Shown: positions 47,901 through 59,900 of the stretch, piece after piece
Position numbering within the stretch: position 1 is the first letter of the stretch
How the letters are laid out: the number at the start of each line of letters is the position of its first letter
Assembly (NCBI GenBank): GCA_030549495.1
Contig: JAUIRK010001056.1
Location: forward strand, 921,501-985,500
Source of the DNA: Nectonema munidae
Lineage: Eukaryota > Nematomorpha > Nectonematoida > Nectonematidae
Direction of reading: 5' to 3'
DNA length: 64,000 nt
Notes under the pieces: model-generated
What the model saw: the letters and a program-made list of their open reading frames with translations, nothing else
Database searches by the model: none
Told to the model about the DNA's origin: nothing
Translations under genes and position numbers: made by a program

Positions 47901-50900
47901 CAAATGCGAAGATCTACGTTTTCTTCAATCACAATTCATTTGTTTTCTCAAGCGCTACAAATTGCCAAGTAAATCTTAACTCCATTACTCAACAATGTTT
48001 TGTGCACGAGGAAATATTGATTTTGTCGCCGACTTTCATCAGACGTACTTAATTTATCCTTTAAACAAAGCTTAATTACTTTTAATAAAGCGGGCGAATA
48101 TTGGACGGTACCCATAGCAGAGCTTTTTATAACACTGTAAACAAATTTCTATATAAAAAGGGAAAATAAAAACATTGGTAGTAACTTTTTAGAATAAATA
48201 CCATTTGAAAAATATTTGCCCCCCCTCCTTTCCAAAAATGTCTCATCCTGGACCCCGATAATTCTAACAAAGTAGGCGGCCCCTGCTTTAAAAATATTAA
48301 AATAAAAGGTATATTTCAATTAAACAAATTTATAAAAATAGTAGGCATTTATACATACATATTTGATTAATATCAAATATCATAACGATTTTCAATATGG
48401 ATGGACTACATTTTTCAAAATATGGACCAGGGTAGCACGAATATATTTGAGTTTTAAGATCGTTATTGCTAACTTGAGCACTTTTTGTGAATTTTATGAA
48501 AATCACGTGATCTAACTGATGATTTGACCTTTGTATCATTTTGAAAAAATAAGGTTTTTCAAACCTAAAAAATGTGTGCACTTGAGAGTTCTCATTTGTG
48601 AGGTACGTGTATGTTTCCATGCTTATAAGATATAATAGAATTTTTATAATTCGAAAACTTTATACTCAAAAACACTTTTTGGGTGAACAGCACACTTTTT
48701 TAGGTATTCAGGCATGGAAAAGCCTATGAAAAGTTGAAAATTACTGAATTCTATACGATAAAAAAGTATGCTTCGAATTTGATTGCAAGATAAATGATGC
48801 AGTTAAATAGAAAAATATGTACCTATTTTTGGGTGGAAGGCGAACGGATTTCGGTCGAGTAGGCCTTTGATCGCCTTTTTACGCTCATTATCATGCTCTA
48901 TCTTGTTGTAGCAGTTGTCGCAATTGCAATCCGAACAAAATTCACCAAAAGCAAAGCACTCACAGTACCTGCAATTTCATAAAGTGTCAACATACATACA
49001 TATTTATAGAGAACATCGCAAAATATAAATTCAAAAAGGAGAATAATCGATACATCGATCCCTGAAAAAATAAGACTGAATGAAGGTGGAAATATGTTAA
49101 TTCTGCAAGTATAAAGAAAATACTGATGATAAATAAAACCAATTATACATTGGTGAGAAATCATTCTTCATGTGATTCTTTAGCTTCAATAAGAGTAGGA
49201 TACATATGATAAATGATTCGATATCGGAAGGTCACATAAAGTATACATTTTTGGGACTATAGGACGCACCGGATTATAAGGCGCAGGGTCAATAAATATT
49301 AAGATGGATGTCTCATTTCATACATAAGGCGCATAATAAAATTCAAACAAAATAAACTTTAATAAAAAAATTTCACTAAGAAAGAAATACCTACAATTAT
49401 ACTCAATTCACGGACTTATTCCTCGCTTTCGAACCCATCAAATTCTTCATTTTCAGTATCCGAGTTTAAAAGTTCCGCAATCTCGGCATTCATCATTATT
49501 TGAACCACTATCATTGCTAGTAGTTTGCAACTCAACAATGATTCCAGCTTTAGTAAAACCACGGATAATACTAGAGACTGGTACTTTGGACCACGCATCC
49601 AAAATCCATTGACTGATAGTGGCATAACTTGCACGACGCTGTCTTCCTGTTTTGGTAAAGGTATGTTCCCCTTCTTAGATACTTATGGATTGAAGGAAGG
49701 AAGAAGGGCGGTAGACCTTGTCTGAAATGGAAGAATGCAATTGAAAAGGATATGAGTATGTACGAAATCGACATAAAGGATAGAGATAGATGGAAAGTTT
49801 GAATCCATAAGGAAGGTGCACCCTCCAAAGAGGGTAACCCATCTTCTAAAACAAAATGAATGATGATATGTTCCCCTTCTGTCATCCAGCGCTCCCACAA
49901 AGCCCGCAATTTTACATTAAACGATTTATTAACAGTAATATCTAGCGGTTGTAATTCTTTAGTAAATCCACCTGGAATAATTGCAAGATCTGCTTAAACT
50001 TTTTTGACTTTGGCCTTGACCCTATCAGTGATATGGGCACGCTTAGAGTCGTAGATTAGCATCGATGAAAATGAATGAAAAAATCCATTAAGTTTTTTTG
50101 ACTAACGCTTCACTTAGCCATTAGCTCATCTTCTGCTCGTCCATCCACATCTTTGAATTAGCTTTGATAATGATACCAGATGGAAAGTTTTTCTTTTAAA
50201 ATAATCCTTGTATATTGATATAAGAATAGGAAGTTTTTAACCATTAGCCTGGAAATCAAGAACTACAGTGAAACATGATTTTTCGTTGCCTGTGGTGCGA
50301 ATAGATACTGGAGTAGTTCCCCTTTTCTCAACAATACTATTCATAGGGATATCAAAAGTTAGTGGAATCTCATCCATATTAGTAATGTGTTCCAGTCGTA
50401 TTTTTTCAGCTATTATTTTTTGCAGTAGTTCCGAAAAATATTAAGTTTTTCTTCGTAATCTTTTGGCAGTTGCTGCGAAACGGTCGTTTTCGCACGTATT
50501 GAAAGATTGTGTCTTTTCATAAAACGAAAGCACCAAGAAGGACCTCCTTGAAAGTTATTGATTTTCATTCCACGAGCTACTGCTTTTGCTTTCAGTCTAA
50601 TTGAAACTGTTGAAATCCTTCTACCTGTTGTCCTTTATTCAGCAACCCACTGTTCAACATCGTTTTCCACCTGGGGCCATCTAGCTTTGTTTCCTCTGAA
50701 ACTTTGTTTTGTCTTCTTCACTTGGCGCAAGTCATCTTCTTGTTTTTTCCAATTTCCTACCATAGATTCATTTATATTAAATTCTCTTGCAGCTGCTCTA
50801 TTTCCATGTTCTTTTGAATAATCAATAGCTCTAAGTTTAAGACTTGCTTTGTAAGCACGTCTTTTTGCAGGTATCTTTAAAAATTAAATAATGTAAACTT

Positions 50901-53900
50901 AATCTAAAATAAAAAAATATACTCAAATATAAAATATTTTGAACAACCTAATTAATAAAAGATAGACATTTTAGTTAGAAAGAAGGAAAATTATAAATTC
51001 AAAATAAAATTCAAAATCTTTTTTTAAATTAAAAAAAGCACCAATATAAAAATTTTGTAACAATATTTTTTATGAATTAAAACTACACAAGACGCACTAT
51101 AAGGCGCATTCTTGTTTCTATATTTCGGCCTTATAGTCCGAAAAGTACGGTATTTTTTTATCCTGGTTTTTGGAATCTTCAGCAGAATTAATAATTGGGT
51201 TAAAACAGTAAAAGCATGATTTGAAGAACTGTTGGAATTGTTAAGTGTATTTATTCAGAGAACAGAAATCGATAAAAAGCGTAATTAATTAAGAGATAAA
51301 CACTTGTTTTATAATTAAAAAAATTGAATAAAGTTGAGAGTGTTATGGTACAAAAGTTACTACAAATTATGATTCGAGTCCAAACAAAAAGTTGTTTAAC
51401 AATAAAATGTGTGGCTTATATAGCCATGTCAAGCTTGATGCATTTAAATAGACAAGCGTCATTAATTTAAAGTTCTCTTTTCGGTTTGATATCCAGGTCT
51501 GCTGAACCATAGTTATATTTTCTGATTGGAGTTGAAGTCGAATTAAGAAAAATAAAATCGACTGACTCTAGACTTACATATGTTATATATAGAAAGGAAT
51601 TTATTTTTGTGTACGTAATTTAGAAAATCAATACGCTCTGTATCTACTAATACACTGCTTTTCAAAGTCAATGCTGGATAAGTTGACGAATATAAATTAA
51701 AATTTGTTTTCACACTCACGTAAGCTAATCCTCGACTAATGTGTTGATTTGACGAGATCTCTTTGGGTTTCATAAACCGGTCTCCAAAATAAATATTTGT
51801 TGATCCGCGCTCTCAGAAAGTTTGAGGAGCACTGCTCTAATATATTTTGCATACTGAAGGATAATACAACCGTAATAAATGTGGCTCTGATACTACAAGA
51901 TCTTTGGTTCGAATCCAAAGTCAAACCTTCTTTCGGTAAACATGTACTTTAGCGCGGTAAATTAAAAAAATATTTTTTTTTATTTTTATATTTTATTTCT
52001 TCAAATTTAAGAACAATTTAAAATAAAAGATGGCAGGTAGACCTTGTGCACCGAATTTAATCGTTGAGAATGTTTTAGGAACTGCTGATCTACGACAGAC
52101 ACTGCTGATCTACATGACGCTGTAAACCACAGCTTAAATTTTGTTGATCCCCATGACCCCAGCATCTATACGAATCGCATTGAAAATATGTGGATGCGGG
52201 CTAAAAGGAAATTAAGACGCCAGTTTGGAACGAGTGAACCTTTATTTGGTGGACACCTTTTTGAATTCATGTGGCGTTCTCGTTTTCCTGACTACAATAA
52301 ACTATTTAATAATATTGTTATCTCTATTAGAGAAGTGTATGTTGTGGGTAAATGCCTCGTATATTATTTTACAATAAAGCTTTTTTTTGGATATATAGAA
52401 TTTTTTTAATTTACCGCCCTAAAGTACATGTTTACCCTTCTTTCCTCATAATTATATACAAGAGGTTCAATTGCGCTTTCTCCATGAAAAAACCCACCCT
52501 ACATTTCCCCTCACAAATAGAAAGGAGAAACTTATCCTTCATAAGTGATGGAGTCGAGGCGAATGCTAAATGTTCCGACTTCTAAGACCTCGATAGCATA
52601 CTAAAAAATATGAAATCTAACTATGAGTTTAAATTTTCTGATCAATAACACTAATTTGAAAATAGACGACAAAACTTTCCATGTCAAAATATAAGACAGT
52701 ATTCACGGTCCTCAATTTCAAGATAAAATTCGAAGGCTTTCAACGCGAGCGTTTGCTTAAAACAAACCTTAAAAACTTTGCTCTTAAACTAACTTTCATA
52801 TTTTCAAATTAGTGTTGATTTCAAATGCTAAATTAGTTGGATGCAAGAAAAAACTTCTCCATGTTAAAAGGATTAAGTCGTTTCTTATAACAAAACTGAG
52901 GCCATATGTGTTATATGAATGCGTTTATTTTGACAAAGAACAACAACTTACAACTTTAAGCATTGCGATTTGGTGCAATTGCAAGGCTTCCGTGATCGAG
53001 AAGTGCTTGGATCTCTAAATTGAAAATTTAGCATATTATAGATAAATTATCATTTTGACGAAATAAATTCAAAAAAAAAAGAAATAATCAAAAAAGTCAA
53101 AATAACAGTTAGCATTGGAAGGCAATCGTTAATAAAATTCTACCGACAAGCAAAGTTCCCTTAAGTCAGGATATTCGGCTTACCTGAGTCATTTTTTATT
53201 TAGCGTATGTCAAACAAACTATATATTGTTGATCGAACAGAAAATTGAAAACAGAATGAAGTGTAGTGGAAAAGTATGTATTTATATAGTGTTTCAAAGA
53301 AATATGGATATTAAGGAAAAATTAAAATCCTATTTTGACAAGTTATTTGACAAATATAAATGAATGCAGATAAGATAAATTTAGCAAATTCAGGATAAAG
53401 AAAAATAGTTGCATTGTAATTTGTAAAAAAAGAGGTATAGAGTCATAAAAACTAATTGAAATTATTTAAACTATAATACTATATATATTGTATATATATT
53501 ATTAAACTATATTTACTTAAAGTAGTAGGTTGGTTTTTAAGAATCTTCAGCATAATTAAGGGTCTATGGGATTTTTGGAATTTCTAGAGATTTTTATAAT
53601 TAACTTAAAAATCTGCAAAGAAAAATTTATATTTAATAATAAATTTTCGAATATTATTTCTATGTATGGTTTTTCTTTTAACATAAAGTGGAAATCCTAC
53701 ATCATTCGTTATGCGTGATGAAATGATTCTCATCCAAAGGTTTATTTCATTTGTAAAAAACATATACTAAGTTCATTAAGGAGCTCATTGTTACAAAAAA
53801 CACAATCAATTCAAATAATACTATTGGGTTCACTAAAACTTTTCATTTTTAAGTAAAGCGTCTAGACTTAATAAATCAGTACATGAAGATGAAAAATTTG

Positions 53901-56900
53901 AAGCTTACAAACTGGTATTAAGCAAATTGATAAATAGAAGAATATTTGTGAAGCAAGGATACCGAGTGGGAACAAAAAACATGCGCTCTTTTTTAGTATT
54001 CAATCATACCTATTAGCACTATGAATTTTTTTTTTGAAATTTGTATTTATATGCAATTTTTCAAAGTTAATAATTTAATTCAATTAATAAAAGACATAGT
54101 ATTAGAAAATGACACTAAAACAAAAAACTGGTAGTATATTAAATGATACATTAACACTTTCGTGACCAGTGTTTCATATATTATACATAAACTTTTTACC
54201 TTCGTGTTAACTTTTGTAAAGACGAGTCTACAACTCGTAATAAGAAAAAAATGAGTCGTATCTTCTAATTGAAATATTAAAATGATCGATCTAGGTGGTG
54301 TAATTTGATTGAGAAAATATGTAAGAAATGAAAATAATAAACATAGACAATGATAAAATAAGAAAAAAACAGATAGTCAGGGGGGGGGGGGGGAATTCAA
54401 AAGAACAAAGAATATAGCTATTATAAACAAGATTTCCTTCAATTTCAGACAAGCATATGCGTAAAAACATATACAGTTCGATTGGTCAGCTGAAAAAATT
54501 CCTGGTAACGTCACCAAGTACACATATGAGGACAATCCCCTATAGACATTTACCACCGTGTGGACAATACACCTTAACCGGTTATCGACCACAGTTGACT
54601 TTACAAAAATGTGAATCATCTGCGTTTATCAATGCTTTTCAATACAAATCTTCTGCTTTATACTAGATTTCGTCTGATTATTCTGGTCGTTAACGGGTTA
54701 AAGGAGATTACGCTCTAAAAAAAGTTAACACCCTATAACTCATAATTGCGTGAAAAATTGTTTTACAACTTAACAATTCAAGTTTTATTATTTGAATATC
54801 TTTTATATATTTTTATCAAATAAATTGATTCATATCTTCATTGACATAACACAAGTTAAAATTGACTAAGTGTAAATATCCACCACTACGTCATTAAAGA
54901 ATGAGCTTTGAAAAAGGATTATAATTAAAAAAACTTGAATATTAACCATCATATTATATCAGCGTTATTCAAACTGTGGGTCCCGACCCTTCAGTGGGTC
55001 GCGTGAAAAATAAAATGGGTCGTGACAAAAGAGAAAGAACATCAAGGGAGAGCAAAGTGAAGAAAATCTAAAAGTATTAATATTTTATTCATACAAATAA
55101 ATAAAGCGATGTGCAGATCATAAAAAAGCATACATATAAATTGTCGATGTTGAATAAATGAACGTAGCGATCAAAGTTTGTCTTATTACACCTAAGTATT
55201 ATGGGTCGCGATGCAAACTGTGCTTCTTTCCATGGGATGCAGTAAAAAAAGTTTGAAAAACGCTGTATTATATGATACTTTCAGCTGCTACAAAAAATGC
55301 AAAAAAACAAAAAAAATATCGAGCTATTTTAGACTCATAGTATTCTTCATGTATTGTTTTAATTGATTTAAAAATAATATTTAGTTTTTGCTATAGTCAA
55401 TTTTGAATTTTTTTTTATAATGTAGTTAAAAAATTGTGAAAAGAACAAAAATTCTAAAATCTTTTAGAATAAAAAATAAACTCAATGCAATTTTAAATAA
55501 TATAGAATTAAATGACAGATTTTTTTACAAAAGGCTAGTTTTCCACGCAGCGAGCAATAATGGCTTAAATAAAAATAATTCATTAAATATGTAACTAATT
55601 AAATAGCTAACCTAATTATTATTTATTAACCTTAGTAAATAATTAACTACATATTTTCTAGCACTAGAAAAGCAAGGTTTTTATTTACCGAAAAATGCCA
55701 ATTATTCGAAAATGATTTATGCCAATTTTTATAGAAAAACATAAAATATAATAAAGTTTATATATCACAAAAAAATAATTAATAAATGGAATCATTTGTT
55801 TCTAAGCAAATAAAAAAGTGTAAATATAGAAAAAAATTTATACAAAAATAATGAAAGTCTAAAAATTTTAAAGTGATGTGATATTTTTGTAAAAAAAATT
55901 GATTTTAATTTTAACATGACTTGAAAACAACCTATTGGCTTTCCTAGTGTTAAACTAACAAATCAATCTAGTTAACTAACTGACAAACTAGCTAACTAAC
56001 TTTTCAGTTTATCTAAGTAAATAATAAGTAAATTTACTAACAAGTCATTTACTCTCTAACTTCATAGCATTTATTCTATCTATTCTAATGGATTATTGTC
56101 TTTAAGGATAGGTGTCGATAGGGAGTAATTTTCTTGATACGTACACATATATCAAGGACATGTTCACAAAACAACGCGATACAACTTTTAATCTACCCCC
56201 TTTGATTCATTCGCCTTTCACATTTGACTGAAGAGCTTATGAAAGAGACGTGCAAAATGTTTTAAAAGGACAAGTTTACTTGCATCCATTCTCATATGTT
56301 ATTTAACATGACATTCTTATCTTCTTACCAAAAACACGATTCACAAAAATGTTGATGTGCGATGAATGCAAAAGGCTACTTGAAATCTAGAACGGAATAA
56401 AGAGTGTTGGATGGCGCCATGCGAGATTTCGATGATGTATCAAGGCATAGGTAATTTTCTTTTTTTAATGTAGATTGAGATGAAATACAAACTGTGGTTG
56501 TTGTTACTGTGGATGAAGGTGTCGTTGTGGCGGCCTTTGGCGAGTATGGAGTCGAGAAATATCGTAGAGGACTGAGAACTTTGAGTTTGGAACCAAAGTC
56601 TGAAGTACAAGTTTTTTAGAAATGGAATAAAAAATAATGAATGGTATTTTAAGCATTTTACGATTACAATATCTAAATGAAACAAAATGTTGTGAGTGTT
56701 ACGTCCATGTAATATGAATGAAATTATTTTTGAAATTTGTAAGGATAGATTTAAAAATAATTTGTCCAAATACAATTTTGATTTGTACATTTACCTAAGA
56801 CATATATTGAAGAATAGAAGTAAGATATTTAAAATAAAAATATTTTCTTAAGAAAAATATTATGGATGAATAAAATTTTTATTTTATATAAATAATATAT

Positions 56901-59900
56901 CTGGTAATTATGCAAAAATAATAGATGTTTACAATCGAAATTAAATGTATAAAATAAATCCCTACTATAGCAATCAAGATGCAAAATTGATTTGAATGTA
57001 CTTATATTAGAGTGTAAATTCTCCTTTAAAGAAAATTAAATATCGATTATTCATTTCCTCTAACATTAAAGTGATTAAGGATAAACCAATACAAAATCAA
57101 CTTAAATCTTTGAGAGTTTAACAATTTCACGAAGAATACAAAAATTAATTGAAAAACAAAAACTCATTCCTTTCCCTCTTCTCTAAACAAACAATTTTGC
57201 AAGCACAACTTCCTTAATTTAAGTAAAACGCGTAAATTAACGATGCAGAAAATCACTTCTATAGTTATTAACTCCAATGTATTTGTGTCAATTTTTATTT
57301 TTAAACAAAATGACTATTTTATGTATCAAAAACAGTGGTTTAAATTGAATGACTATCCTTTAAAAAGACACGGCTTCACCCAAGAACCGATGAGAGTAGG
57401 AAACTTTAATATAACACATTGCATCATTCTATTTACGAGCACAAATACTACCCGCAGCCCCCTCCTCCCTATTCCGCGTGAGTAAGGTTGGTTGGGTACT
57501 GGATTTCGATAACTCTAGGTCTTGGGTTCGATCCCCCATCAACCCTACGTTCTCATAGTTCGATACAAGCGGCGCAATTGTGCCTTCTCGATGAAAACAC
57601 CCCACGGTACCTTTACCTTTCCGAACCTTATTTTGCGCCTCCCCTGAAACTCCCTTAAGATATACAAATGTATCAATTTTATTATAAATCAACCCCCATT
57701 GAATCAGTTTTGGTTCCGTCTGGGCTTATGGTCTGGCGATGGGAATACACATATGTACAAAACTTGTAAATTTCATAATACAGTAAAACCTCAAATATTC
57801 GAACCTCGCGTATCCAAACAACTAACGCGACGGGCTAAAGAAAGAAAGAAGTTTTAACGTATCCAAACAATAGCTTATCCGAACAATTTCTTTCTCTCCC
57901 AACCTGTTCGGATACTCGAGATTCTACTGTACTTCTTTTAAATGTTTTATATATATAGCCAATGTAGCATAATGATGATGATTCATTTTGGGCATAGCAA
58001 ACTCCCTATAACAGCTAGAAGATGGTACCTATTTATACGTCCTTCTGGAACAGATTGCTTTTATATCCTTTAAGGACCAGAATTTTCAGGACTAATCGTC
58101 TGTTTTCTTTTTCAATAGGATTTTATATATTTAAATCGGACAATTTTTATTTCTAGTGTCACTTTGGTCATCAAAGAGTTAAAAAAACCTTCTGTAAAGA
58201 TGACGAATAATAATAATAATAAACATTTTTAAGCTGAAAACTGTAATTTCTTTATGATGACTTTAAGGTATGAACACGTTACTACACGAAGGTTGCTTTT
58301 ATAAAGGTGCTTTTAAAAATTCCTCAAATCCATTACGTGTTTGTAGGAACTCCTTAATATAAAAATTAAATTCGGGTTTTTTCATATTTATATAAGGGAC
58401 TTGATTTATCACTCTTAACTCTTTCACGTACAATCATTCATCAGTGACCTACGAAATAAAAATCGTTTGCTTTGAGTTATACGAAAATTCTTTCAAAAAG
58501 AAAAGCCAACAGTTAATTTTCGAGACAGAAACGGTCCAATGAAAAGGTTCCCTTCATATGACCTATGTGAAGAATAAAATATCGCATTTCTATAACACTC
58601 GAAACTCAAAAGCGAATGAAGCATCTTATTTCACTCTTCTCATAGAATATTTATATAAAAAAACTAGATTCACAAAAAGTGATTTTTTAGGAATCAAACT
58701 TTGTATGAAAGTGTGGAACAACTTTTTTTAATTTAAGGAATACAGGAATACCTTGCATAGCACGGTTTTTAACAACACGATGTTTGATCTAAATCCATTT
58801 TTACTTTTTTGTTAAATATAGGACCGATTTTGAAGAAAGTATTAAGAGCGACAAAAGATTAATAATGTCCTCTGTTACAAGTTACTTGAAAAAAAACCAG
58901 TCATGGTTCAACGAACACTAAAAAACTATTTTATTGAATGGACATCAAAAGCGGTTACTTTGCATGTATCAGTGTAAATTTAAATCATAACTTTAAGAAA
59001 AATCTTATTATAATATATTTCAATGGAAGATACCCTAAAATTTAGATAAGATAGCGAATTTCTGAAAGTATGCAGGTAGCATAACAATCATCATAAATCT
59101 AATAAATAAAATTTACTGGTGTACATTAAGATTATTGTAAATATCGTACTTTTAGAAATATATCTTAAAAATAGTGTTTAATATTGATTCGTATTCATCT
59201 CTATCACGACAGGTAGTAAATCTATACACACGTGTTGTATTTTGATTTATGTGTATATATTAATACTCTTTTTTTTTATAAAAAAACTTTATTTATTGAA
59301 AGAAGTATATGTAAAAAAATTTGTTTAAAAAGTAAAAAATATACCTTTATATTTCAACTTGATTCTGATAAAGGATTACAAGATTCTGATAAATGATTGA
59401 TAAGTGTAAATATTAGCCAAAACCAAATGGATAAATTTACAAATTCACAAAAGTATTGAAAAGAAAACATGAAAGTTTTTATTAAATGCGCAATATCTTC
59501 TTGACTTTTTACATCTAAAAGAACTTTAATATCACATACAGAAGGTTTTGATTGATTTTCTGTTTTCAAGAACCCAAACAGTAATCTTGCATTTAAATTT
59601 CGGCGGTGTTTAAGTTTTTACTTTTCTAGCATTCACTGGCAAAATCAAAAGCAAGGTGATATGAAAACTTGTCAGAAAAGTTTTTGTTGACAAATTATAT
59701 GAAACGGAACAGCCATCAAATTATAATTGAGTAAAACTCGCCATCTATTTGTTTTGTAGCGAAAAGTAAATAGTGGGAGGTAAAAGTGACATTATAAATT
59801 GTAGTTGCTGTTTATACGTATAGAGATCTTTTATCGATTTAAACACGTCAAATATTAATTTTATTGGTTTTACACTTCCTAATGAAATATAACTCAAAAA

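Noticed and set aside
51935-52436. Alternative reading of the SINE insert as a hAT element because of the 8-bp duplication
   Set aside because: Its ends start GGTAAAC rather than CAG, and the encoded peptide matches Merlin/IS1016-type transposases.
52812-53018. Plus-strand frame containing [14 protein letters not shown]
   Set aside because: It is the reverse-strand shadow of the LIN54 exon. The minus strand gives [13 protein letters not shown] with a perfect donor, so the plus frame is coincidental.
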